Assembly (NCBI RefSeq): GCF_010093235.1
Contig: NZ_PDWP01000020.1
Location: forward strand, 1-64,000
DNA length: 64,000 bases
Origin: Pseudoxanthomonas suwonensis
GTDB lineage: Bacteria > Pseudomonadota > Gammaproteobacteria > Xanthomonadales > Xanthomonadaceae
Direction of reading: 5' to 3'
Position 1 is the stretch's first letter. Each line of letters opens with the position of its first letter. The translations under genes were made by a program, and so were the position numbers. This document shows, one piece after another, positions 31,813 through 40,698 of this stretch. Below the pieces are notes generated by a model that did no database searches, was not told the DNA's origin, and saw nothing but the letters and a program-made list of their open reading frames with translations.

Positions 31813-32262
31813 ATGAGCATCGTCCGTTACAACGCCCTCAACAGCCTGCCTGGCCGCAACCTGCAGGAGGAGTTCAAGCAGGTCTTCGAACGCTTCTTCG
31901 GCGATACGCTCGCCGACCAGTCCGACGTGGTGACCAGCCAGTGGGCACCGCGGGTGGACATCAGGGAAGAGAGCGACCGCTTCGTCATCCTCGCCGACAT
32001 CCCGGGCGTGGACCCGAAGGACATCGAGGTGCAGATGGACCGCGGCATGCTCACCCTCAAGGGCGAGCGCGCCAGCGAACAGAAGGAGGAGAACGAGCGC
32101 TACACCCGGCGCGAGCGCCAGTGGGGCAGCTTCTACCGCCGCTTCGCCCTGCCGGACAGCGCCGATCCGGATGGCATCACCGCCACCGGCCGCAACGGCG
32201 TGCTGCGCATCGACATCCCCAAGCGTCCCGAGACCACGCCGCGCCGCATCGAGGTGAACTGA
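31813..32262 (+). CDS. Hsp20 small heat-shock protein
   Basis: 149-residue ATP-independent holdase. The alpha-crystallin domain runs from about WAPRVDIREESDRFVILADI to the end, with PGVDPKDIEVQMDRGMLTLKG and the beta9 motif GVLRIDIPK. A strong AAGGAGAG ribosome site lies nine bases before the ATG at 31813. A heat-shock promoter sits upstream, and the J-protein gene cbpA follows 172 bases downstream, forming a small proteostasis cluster. Confidence 0.93.
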   Translation: MSIVRYNALNSLPGRNLQEEFKQVFERFFGDTLADQSDVVTSQWAPRVDIREESDRFVILADIPGVDPKDIEVQMDRGMLTLKGERASEQKEENERYTRRERQWGSFYRRFALPDSADPDGITATGRNGVLRIDIPKRPETTPRRIEVN

Positions 32263-32434
32263 GCCGCGGACCGGCTGTCCGCCTGCGCGGACGGCCGGAA
32301 CTGGAAGCGGTGTCGCGTCGCCGCGCGACGGCGCGGTGGCGGCAGGCCTTAGAATCCCGGCCCGTGGCGTTCGCGCCGCGGGCCGTCGTGTTTCCAGCCC
32401 CGGGCCATGGCCGGGGCGTCAGCAGGGTATTTGC

Positions 32435-33316
32435 ATGGAGTTCAAGGATTACTACGCGATCCTCGGGGTCGAGCCGGGCGCCGGCGAGGCCGAGATCCGC
32501 TCGGCCTATCGCAGGCTGGCGCGCAAGTACCACCCGGACGTGAGCAAGGAGCCCGACGCCGAGGAGAAGTTCAAGGCTGTCGGCGAGGCCTACGAGGCGC
32601 TGCGCGACCCGCAGAAGCGGGCGGCCTACGACCAGCTGCGCGCGCGCGGCTACCGCCCCGGCCAGGAGTTCCATCCGCCGCCGGGCGGCTTCGACGGCGC
32701 GGGCTTCGACTTCGACGAGATCTTCGGCGACATCGGCGGACGCTCCGGTGGCGGCTTCAGCGACTTCTTCGAAAGCCTGTTCGCGCGCCAGCGCGGCGCC
32801 GGCGCGCGCGGTCCCGCCGGTGCGGGAACGCAGCCGCGGGGCGACACCCGGGCCAAGCTGGCGGTGCCGCTGGAAGCGGTCTACCGCGGCGACAGCGTGC
32901 GCATCACCCTCAACGGCCGGCAGCTGGACGTTCGCGTTCCCAGGGGCATCCGCGCCGGACAGTCGATCCGCCTGGCCGGCCAGGGCAACGGCGGCGGCAA
33001 CCTGCTGCTGGAAGTGGAATACCAGGCCCATCCGCAGTTCGAGGTGGACGGCCGCAACATCCTCTATACGCTGCCGCTGCAGCCCTGGCAGGCGGCGCTG
33101 GGCACCACCGTCACCGTGCCGACCCTGGGTGGGCCGGTGGAGCTGAGGGTGCCGCCGGATTCGGATTCCGGGCGCAAGCTGCGCCTGCGCGGCCGCGGCT
33201 TGCCGGGCGAGCCGCAGGGCGACCAGATCGTCGAGCTGGAGGTGCAGGCGCCGGCGCCGGTAACCGAGGCCCAGCGCAAGGCATACCGCGAACTGGCGCG
33301 CGCGTTCGGGGAATGA
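32435..33316 (+). CDS. cbpA: DnaJ-class co-chaperone CbpA
   Basis: 293 residues: J domain (about 1-70) with the HPD triad in KYHPDVSKEPDAEE, a Gly/Phe-rich linker (about 85-135), and two beta-barrel substrate-binding domains. There is no zinc-finger cysteine cluster, which separates CbpA from DnaJ. It stimulates DnaK; in E. coli the family also binds curved DNA. The ATG at 32435 gives MEFKDYYAILGV, the family start. No cbpM modulator gene follows. Confidence 0.9.
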   Translation: MEFKDYYAILGVEPGAGEAEIRSAYRRLARKYHPDVSKEPDAEEKFKAVGEAYEALRDPQKRAAYDQLRARGYRPGQEFHPPPGGFDGAGFDFDEIFGDIGGRSGGGFSDFFESLFARQRGAGARGPAGAGTQPRGDTRAKLAVPLEAVYRGDSVRITLNGRQLDVRVPRGIRAGQSIRLAGQGNGGGNLLLEVEYQAHPQFEVDGRNILYTLPLQPWQAALGTTVTVPTLGGPVELRVPPDSDSGRKLRLRGRGLPGEPQGDQIVELEVQAPAPVTEAQRKAYRELARAFGE

Positions 33317-33394
33317 AGACTTCGCGCCGCGTCGGGGACGCGGCGCCTGTGCGGATGGCGGGCCCGGGCCGGCGGGGCCGGCGCCGGGATGGCC

Positions 33395-33778
33395 TCAGGC
33401 CTGCTGGCCGGCCGGCGTGCCCAGCAGGCGGTTGATGAGCTCCGACAGCTCGGCCTCGGAGAAGGGCTTGGTCAGGTACGCGCGCGCGCCCTGGCGCATG
33501 CCCCACATGCGGTCGGTGTCCTGGTCCTTGGTCGTCACCAGGACCACCGGGATGTCGCGGGTCGAAGCCTCGCGCGACAGGGTGCGGGTGGCCTGGAACC
33601 CGTTGAGGTTGGGCATGACCACGTCCATCAGGATCAGGTCCGGCAGTTCGGCCTTGGCCACCTCCACGCCCGCGGCGCCGTCCTCGGCGGTGAGCGTCTG
33701 GTGGCCAAGCTTCTCGACGATCCTCTGGATGCCGAGCAGCTGCGAAGGCGAATCGTCCACGATCAGAATGCGGGCCAT
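33395..33778 (-). CDS. pilH: Single-domain response regulator, PilH-like
   Basis: 127 residues, a receiver domain alone. The acidic pair is Asp8/Asp9 in ILIVDDSPSQ, the phosphoacceptor is Asp52 in LILMDVVMPNLNGF, and the switch residues are VLVTTKDQ and YLTKPFSE. The wording DSP...FQATR...TTKDQDTDRMWGMRQGAR is very close to PilH of the Pil-Chp twitching motility system of Pseudomonas. The rest of the pil-chp cluster is not in this window, so pilH here is an orphan and assignment rests on similarity. Confidence 0.8.
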   Translation of the reverse strand: MARILIVDDSPSQLLGIQRIVEKLGHQTLTAEDGAAGVEVAKAELPDLILMDVVMPNLNGFQATRTLSREASTRDIPVVLVTTKDQDTDRMWGMRQGARAYLTKPFSEAELSELINRLLGTPAGQQA

Positions 33779-33975
33779 GCGGATTCCCCGTTGTTTTTAC
33801 CCCTGCCGGCGAGTGTAGACGGTTGCAGGGCGTGGCAGAAGCCGCAAGGGGTCCCGCGTGCCCCAGGCGTGGCCATGGGCCGACCAGCGGCAACCCCGAC
33901 GGGGGCGCCTGCGCCGGAGGTATGGCTAGAATCGGCCGGGACCGCAGCCGGCGGCCGCCGCCTCGGGGGAAGGGA

Positions 33976-34821
33976 ATGGCAGGGTTCCGCATTCGCGCAG
34001 GCGCCGCCTGCATCCTGGCGCTGGGGCTGTCCCTGGCCTGTACATGGCCGTCCATGGCCGCCGCCGGAGGTCCTGGTGGCGCGCCTTGGGTATTCGGCAG
34101 CACCCCGGTCTGGCAGGACGAGTTCGACGGCGAGGGCGCGCCGGACCCGGAGCGCTGGAGCCATGACATCGGCGGCCACGGCTGGGGCAACAACGAGCTG
34201 CAGTACTACACCGACCAGCTGGCCAATGCCTTCGTCAGCGACGGGCTGCTGACCATCGTCGCCAGGCGGCAGCGCGCCGGGAAGCTGCGCTACACCTCCG
34301 CGCGCCTGGTCTCGCGCGGCAAGGGCGATTTCCGCTACGGCCGCATCGAGTTCCGTGCGCGCCTGCCGGTGGCCCGCGGTAGCTGGCCGGCGCTGTGGAT
34401 GCTGCCCACCGACAACCGTTACGGCGACTGGCCGCGTTCGGGCGAGATCGACGTGATGGAGCACGTAGGCCACGATCGCGGCGTGGTCCACCAGACCGTG
34501 CACACCCAGGCCTACAACCACACGAAGCGGACCCAGCGCGCCGCACAGAAGCGGATCGATGACCTGGACGCGAAATTCCACCGCTACCGCGTGGACTGGA
34601 CCCCGGACTACATCCACGGCTACATCGACGACGAGCGCGTGTTCGAGTTCGCCAACGAGGGCACCGGGCCCGACGCCTGGCCGTTCGACCAGCGCTTCCA
34701 CCTGCTGATGAACCTGGCGGTGGGCGGCGACTGGGGCGGCGCCCAGGGCGTGGACAAGGACGCGTTCCCGGTGTGGATGGAGGTGGACTACGTCAGGGTC
34801 TATCCGCTGCTGGAACACTGA
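33976..34821 (+). CDS. Secreted GH16 beta-glucanase (laminarinase type)
   Basis: 281 residues with a signal peptide (RIRAGAACILALGLSLA...SMAAA). The mature part is a GH16 jelly roll: WQDEFDGEGAPDPERW, GHGWGNNELQYYT, RIEFRARLPVARGSWPALWM and the catalytic GEIDVMEHVG (nucleophile and acid/base Glu in the ExDxxE motif). Pattern fits beta-1,3 or mixed-linkage glucan hydrolysis. Start at 33976 has GGGGAAGGG upstream. No carbohydrate-binding module is visible. Confidence 0.9.
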   Translation: MAGFRIRAGAACILALGLSLACTWPSMAAAGGPGGAPWVFGSTPVWQDEFDGEGAPDPERWSHDIGGHGWGNNELQYYTDQLANAFVSDGLLTIVARRQRAGKLRYTSARLVSRGKGDFRYGRIEFRARLPVARGSWPALWMLPTDNRYGDWPRSGEIDVMEHVGHDRGVVHQTVHTQAYNHTKRTQRAAQKRIDDLDAKFHRYRVDWTPDYIHGYIDDERVFEFANEGTGPDAWPFDQRFHLLMNLAVGGDWGGAQGVDKDAFPVWMEVDYVRVYPLLEH

Positions 34822-34985
34822 GCGGCGTCCGTTGTCCGGGCGATGCCCGCCCGGCATCGCGCGCAGTCCTGGCGGGGAGATGCCAAGGCTGAAAGGGCAG
34901 GCCCGATGGCCTGCGTGTGTGTCACGGGGCCACCGGAGGGGGAACAGTACCCCGGGGGCTGCGGTTCCGTTGGGGAGGACAGCCT

Positions 34986-35579
34986 ATGAAGGGAAGGACC
35001 CTGTTTGGCGCCGTGCTGCTTGCGATGGCCATGCTTTGCCTGTCGGGCTGCCTGGCCACCGAGGCGCTGCGCGAGGGATCACGGTGGGAACGCATCGAGT
35101 CGGTCCTGGTTTCCGCGGATGGCACCAGCATCGCCATCGTCGGAGCCAAGCACGATTATGTGTTCACCAATGCGTCCGAACTGACCGCGTGCCTGGGGAG
35201 CGATCTCCATGGGCTGATGGAAGCCAGCATCTACGACTTCCATGTGGACCGGGAGAACGTCGTCACTGGTTCGCTGGTCCTGAGGATCAAAACGGTCGAC
35301 GAGATCGCCGAGCCCAAGGCGGTAGCGCTGGGCTTCACCCGGGATTCGCATGAGCGCTGGTCCAGGGAGATCCGCCTGGAGGGAAAGCGCTACAAGCGGA
35401 ACACCGGCGTTGCCCTGCACGAATCCCAGATGTTGAATCGGAGCTACTCGGTACAGGTCATGGAGGCACGACACCCCGCGCTGATGGCCCTGTCCCCGCT
35501 CACCGTGGCGGCCGACGGCGCAATCACGCTGTTCGCGCTCCCGGTCATGTTCCTGGCGTGGGGCATCACAGGGAAATGA
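34986..35579 (+). CDS. Lipoprotein of unknown function
   Basis: 197 residues. MKGRTLFGAVLLAMAMLCLSGCLA gives a signal peptide with the lipobox LSGC, so the mature protein starts at Cys21. The middle reads as a beta-rich domain (ESVLVSADGTSIAIVGAKHDYVF); the C-terminus is hydrophobic (about 170-195), possibly a membrane helix. I do not recognise the family. Its codons are less GC-biased than those of its neighbours (for example AAA, ATT, TTG use), which suggests recent arrival or weak selection. Start chosen for the lipobox and the GGGGAGGAC ribosome site. It stands alone between the GH16 and acuI genes. Confidence 0.75.
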   Translation: MKGRTLFGAVLLAMAMLCLSGCLATEALREGSRWERIESVLVSADGTSIAIVGAKHDYVFTNASELTACLGSDLHGLMEASIYDFHVDRENVVTGSLVLRIKTVDEIAEPKAVALGFTRDSHERWSREIRLEGKRYKRNTGVALHESQMLNRSYSVQVMEARHPALMALSPLTVAADGAITLFALPVMFLAWGITGK

Positions 35580-35642
35580 TTCGAGGGCCGTAGCGCACGG
35601 CATCGGGCGCTACGGCATGCCGCATGCCGTAGCCGCGGCGGC

Positions 35643-36641
35643 TCAGCCGATCCGCACCACCGTGCGGCCCAGGGACTGCCCGGCGAGCATGCGTGCGAAC
35701 ACCTGTGGCAGCCCGTCGAGGGTGACCTCGGCGGTGGCGATGGCGTCCAGCTGCGCGGGCTTCCACTCGTCCGCCAGCAGGGCCCAGATATCGTCGCGGA
35801 TATCGCGCGCGGTGCCGGCCGAGCCGATGCCCAGCAGCGACACGCCGCGCAGGATGAAGGGCATCACCGTGAGCGCGTCCAGCGCCGGGGTCGCGGCCAG
35901 GCCGGCCGCGGCCACGTTGCCGTAGGGCGCCGTCTGCGCCAGCAGGCTGACCAGCATCGGGCCGCCAACATTGTCCAGCCCGCCGCCGAAGCGCACCGAC
36001 TCGAGCGGACGTTTCGCCTCCAGTGCATCGCGGCCCAGCACCTCGCTCGCGCCCAGCGACCTGAGGTAGCCGGCCTGGTCGGCCTTGCCGCTGATCGCGT
36101 GGACCTCGTAGCCGGCCTTGCTGAAGATCGCCACGGCCATCGAGCCCACGCCGCCGGTGGCGCCGGTCACAGCGAGCGGACCCAGTTCCGGGCGCTGGCG
36201 GTTCTCGCGCATGCGGTAGAGGGCCAGCGCTGCGGTGAAGCCGGCGGTGCCCAGGATCATGCTCTGGCGCAGGTCCAGGCCACGCGGCAGCGGCACGACC
36301 CATTCGGCCGGCAGGCGCGCGTACGCCGAATAGCCGCCGTCTCGGGTCTCGCTGAGGCCGCAGCCGGTGACCAGCACCGGGTCGCCTTCGCGGAACTTCG
36401 GATCGGTCGAGGCGACCACGTGGCCGGCCACGTCGATCCCGCCGACCAGCGGGAAGCGGCGCAGGATCTTGCCCTTGCCGGTGCCGGCGAGCGCGTCCTT
36501 GTAGTTCACCGAGGACCAGGCGGCCTTGATGACCACCTCGCCCGGGGCCAGGTCGTCGAGCACGACCTGCTCCACGCCGCTGCGGTAACCGGCGTCGTCG
36601 TTATGGATGCGGAAGGCTGGGAAGGGGGCGGTCAGCGGCAT
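35643..36641 (-). CDS. acuI: AcuI/YhdH-type NADPH-dependent acrylyl-CoA reductase-like oxidoreductase
   Basis: 332 residues, zinc-free medium-chain dehydrogenase/reductase. N-terminal GroES-like domain (VVIKAAWSSVNYKDALAGTGKGKI, PLVGGIDVAGHV), Rossmann domain with VTGATGGVGSMAVAIFSKAGYEV, and the family block DNVGGPMLVSLLAQ. The wording is that of YhdH/AcuI, which detoxifies acryloyl-CoA; the actual substrate here is unproven. Three in-frame ATGs lie close together (36653, 36647, 36641); I use the last because GGAG sits six bases before it. Confidence 0.87.
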   Translation of the reverse strand: MPLTAPFPAFRIHNDDAGYRSGVEQVVLDDLAPGEVVIKAAWSSVNYKDALAGTGKGKILRRFPLVGGIDVAGHVVASTDPKFREGDPVLVTGCGLSETRDGGYSAYARLPAEWVVPLPRGLDLRQSMILGTAGFTAALALYRMRENRQRPELGPLAVTGATGGVGSMAVAIFSKAGYEVHAISGKADQAGYLRSLGASEVLGRDALEAKRPLESVRFGGGLDNVGGPMLVSLLAQTAPYGNVAAAGLAATPALDALTVMPFILRGVSLLGIGSAGTARDIRDDIWALLADEWKPAQLDAIATAEVTLDGLPQVFARMLAGQSLGRTVVRIG

Positions 36642-36837
36642 TTCCATCTCCATCGTCCCGGTGGGTCGGGGAACCAGTCCCGCGGATTCTTGCTGCCTTG
36701 CCCCGTGAAAAGCAAAACGGCGCCGGGGAAACCACCATGTCGCTGGTGACGCCGGGCGCGCCGCCACCGCTGCGCCGGGGAAGCGCCAAGGCGCTGGCGA
36801 CGCCCACGCGCCAGCGGCCCCTGCCGCATGCGCGGCG

Positions 36838-37431
36838 TCACTTCATTACGCTGCGCCGCTTCTCATCGATCCACTTGCTCGCCTGCGCCGGCTCGTAATC
36901 CCGCATCCACGCCAGCATTTCATCGATGTCGCTGCCATGCCACAGGTCCGCGCGCTGGGCCGGGTGCAGGAAGCGCTCCTCGACCATGCGGTCGATCATG
37001 CCGATCAGCGGGGCGTAGAAGCCTTCGATGTCCAGGAAGGCGCAGGGCTTGTTGCCGATGCCCAGCTGGCGCCAGGTCAGCATCTCGAAGATCTCCTCCA
37101 TGGTGCCGAAGCCGCCGGGCAGGGCGACGAAGGCGTCGGAGAGCTCGAACATGCGCATCTTGCGTTCGTGCATGGAGCCCACGATCTCCAGCTCGGTCAG
37201 GCCGCGGTGGGCGACCTCCCAGTCGGCCAGCTGCTTGGGGATCACGCCGGTGACCTGGCCGCCGGCGGCCAGCACCGCGTTGGCGACGGTGCCCATCAGG
37301 CCGACGTTGCCGCCGCCATAGACCAGGCGCAGGCCTTCCTGGGCGATGCGGTCGCCGAGGGCGATGGCGCGCTCGGCATAGGCGGGCTTGGAGCCGGCAT
37401 TGGAGCCGCAATAGACACAGATCGAACGCAT
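36838..37431 (-). CDS. LOG family protein (cytokinin riboside 5'-monophosphate phosphoribohydrolase type)
   Basis: 197 residues, Rossmann-like lysine-decarboxylase-like fold. ICVYCGSNAGSKPAY, LVYGGGNVGLMG and the signature PGGFGTMEEIFEMLTW are present, the last with the catalytic Glu. The family hydrolyses nucleoside monophosphates to base and ribose-5-phosphate; some members make cytokinins. The natural substrate here is unknown. Minus strand, 196 bases before acuI; that gap contains only a GC-rich hairpin. Confidence 0.88.
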   Translation of the reverse strand: MRSICVYCGSNAGSKPAYAERAIALGDRIAQEGLRLVYGGGNVGLMGTVANAVLAAGGQVTGVIPKQLADWEVAHRGLTELEIVGSMHERKMRMFELSDAFVALPGGFGTMEEIFEMLTWRQLGIGNKPCAFLDIEGFYAPLIGMIDRMVEERFLHPAQRADLWHGSDIDEMLAWMRDYEPAQASKWIDEKRRSVMK

Positions 37432-37479
37432 GGATCAGTTCCGTTGTGGGGAGGGATGCGGAGTCGCGCCTGGCCGGAT

Positions 37480-37653
37480 TCAATCGCTGCCGTGGCCGCG
37501 GCGCAGGTAGATCAGGGCGGCCAGCACGAGGAAGGCCACGCCCACGGCGCTGAACGCGGGGCGTCCGCCGTGGATGGCACCGATGATGAAGAGTACGCCG
37601 GCGGCGCCGTACAGCGCGGCGGTAACGCGTGGCGGGAGTGCCTTGTTTTCCAT
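37480..37653 (-). CDS. Small two-helix membrane protein, 57 residues
   Basis: Read from the minus strand: starts MENKALPPRVTAALYGAAGV, continues through a first hydrophobic segment (about 11-26), a short HGGRP turn, a second segment (about 33-49), and ends in a basic tail YLRRGHGSD. GAGGAGC lies seven bases before the ATG. It sits between lpd and the LOG gene, 30 bases after the lpd terminator. I do not recognise a family. Two predicted helices with a positive C-terminus fit a small inner-membrane protein. Confidence 0.65.
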   Translation of the reverse strand: MENKALPPRVTAALYGAAGVLFIIGAIHGGRPAFSAVGVAFLVLAALIYLRRGHGSD

Positions 37654-37682
37654 CGCTCAGCTCCTCGTCCTGCTGGAACCGG

Positions 37683-37714
37683 AAAAACGCGAAGCCGGGC
37701 AGTCGCCCGGCTTC
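37683..37714 (-). terminator. Rho-independent terminator of the sucA-sucB-lpd operon
   Basis: On the minus strand a perfect 10-bp stem (GAAGCCGGGC with GCCCGGCTTC, loop of four) is followed by GCGTTTTTCC. It lies about 180 bases past the lpd stop and directly before the 57-residue gene. On the plus strand the other side also runs into a T7 tract at 37745-37751 behind a weaker stem, so the region may terminate both ways. Confidence 0.78.
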
Positions 37715-37847
37715 CGTGCCGCGCCCCCAAGCGGAGCACGGCGTTTTTTTGCCATCGCCACCGGAGGGTGGCCGACGTCGTGCCGCAGCCCCCGCGAGGG
37801 GGAAGTCCGCGCCAACGGCGTGGAACGGTGGGATGGCATTGCGCATG

Positions 37848-37872
37848 CAGGCATCCGCCGCGCGGATGCCTG
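37848..37872 (-). other. Stable hairpin just after lpd
   Basis: A perfect 11-bp stem (CAGGCATCCGC with GCGGATGCCTG) with a 3-base loop, 19 bases past the lpd stop. No T-run follows. It may protect the 3' end of the operon mRNA. Confidence 0.55.
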
Positions 37873-37890
37873 GATCCACAAGGCGAACCC

Positions 37891-39424
<1,534 letters not shown>

Positions 39425-39432
39425 CTCGGCTC

Positions 39433-40638
39433 TTACAGACCGAACAGCATGCGGTTCGGGTTCTCGAGCTGGTTCTTGATGTCGACCAGGAACTGCACCG
39501 CGTCCTTGCCGTCGATGATGCGGTGGTCGTAGGACAGGGCGATGTACATCATCGGCGCGATCACGACCTGGCCGTTCTCGGCGATCGGGCGCTCCTTGAT
39601 CGCGTGCATGCCCAGGATCGCGCTCTGCGGCGGATTGACGATCGGGGTCGACATCAGCGAACCGAAGGTGCCGCCGTTGGTGATGGTGAAGGTGCCGCCC
39701 TGGAGGTCGTCCAGGCCCAGCTTGCCCTCGCGCGCCTTCTTCGCGTACTCGGCGATGCCCTGCTCGATGTCGGCGAAGCCCATGCGCTCCACGTTGCGCA
39801 GGACCGGGGTGACCAGGCCCTTGTCGGTGGACACGGCGATCGAGATGTCCGAGTAGCCGTGGTAGATGATGTCGTCGCCGTCGACCGAGGCGTTGATGAT
39901 CGGGAAGCGCTGCAGGGCGTTGGCGGCGGCCTTCACGAAGAAGCTCATGAAGCCCAGCTTGATGCCGTGGGTCTTCTGGAAGTCCTCGCCCAGCTGCTTG
40001 CGCGCGGCCGAGACCTTGGCCAGGTTGACCTCGTTGAACGAGGTCAGCATGGCGATGGAGTCCTTGGACTGCATCAGGCGCTCGGCGATGCGCTTGCGGA
40101 TGCGGGTCATCGGCACGCGCTCTTCCGGGCGCGCGCCGCCGGCCTTGCCGGCGCCGCCGGTGCGGGCGTAGTTGAGGATGTCTTCCTTGGTCACCGCGCC
40201 ACGGCGACCGGTGCCCTCGACCTGCGAGGCATCGACGCCTTCGCGGATCGCGGTGGCACGGGCGCCCGGGGGCAGCTCGGCGCCGCCGGCCTTGGCGGCC
40301 GGGGCCGGAGCAGCCGCCTTGGCCGGAGCCTCGGCCTTCGGGGCCTCGGCCTTGGGCTCTTCCGCCTTCTTCCCTTCCGCCGGGGCGGCCTCGGCCACCG
40401 CGCCTTCCTCGATGATCGCCAGCACCTGCTGGCTGGTCACGGTGTCGCCCTCGGAGAACTTGATCTCCTTCAGCACGCCGTCTACCGGCGAGGGGACTTC
40501 GAGCACGACCTTGTCGGTCTCCAGGTCCACCAGGTTCTCGTCGCGCTTGACCGAGTCACCGGCCTTCTTGTGCCAGCTGGCGATAGTGGCGTCGGAGACG
40601 GATTCGGGGAGGACCGGAACTTTGACTTCGGTGGCCAT
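39433..40638 (-). CDS. sucB: Dihydrolipoamide succinyltransferase (E2)
   Basis: 401 residues, core of the 2-oxoglutarate dehydrogenase complex. Lipoyl domain (about 1-75) with the lipoylated lysine in [13 protein letters not shown]; an Ala/Lys/Glu-rich linker (about 80-115); E3-binding domain ([20 protein letters not shown], about 125-160); and the catalytic domain with the active site [16 protein letters not shown] near the C-terminus. It has one lipoyl domain, as usual for SucB. Between sucA (60 bases upstream) and lpd. Confidence 0.95.
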   Translation of the reverse strand: MATEVKVPVLPESVSDATIASWHKKAGDSVKRDENLVDLETDKVVLEVPSPVDGVLKEIKFSEGDTVTSQQVLAIIEEGAVAEAAPAEGKKAEEPKAEAPKAEAPAKAAAPAPAAKAGGAELPPGARATAIREGVDASQVEGTGRRGAVTKEDILNYARTGGAGKAGGARPEERVPMTRIRKRIAERLMQSKDSIAMLTSFNEVNLAKVSAARKQLGEDFQKTHGIKLGFMSFFVKAAANALQRFPIINASVDGDDIIYHGYSDISIAVSTDKGLVTPVLRNVERMGFADIEQGIAEYAKKAREGKLGLDDLQGGTFTITNGGTFGSLMSTPIVNPPQSAILGMHAIKERPIAENGQVVIAPMMYIALSYDHRIIDGKDAVQFLVDIKNQLENPNRMLFGL

Positions 40639-40698
40639 GGGGCGTCCTTGGGGCGTATGTCGGTAGGGCGGAAAGGCGGTGTTTTCTCGTGCCGTCGC

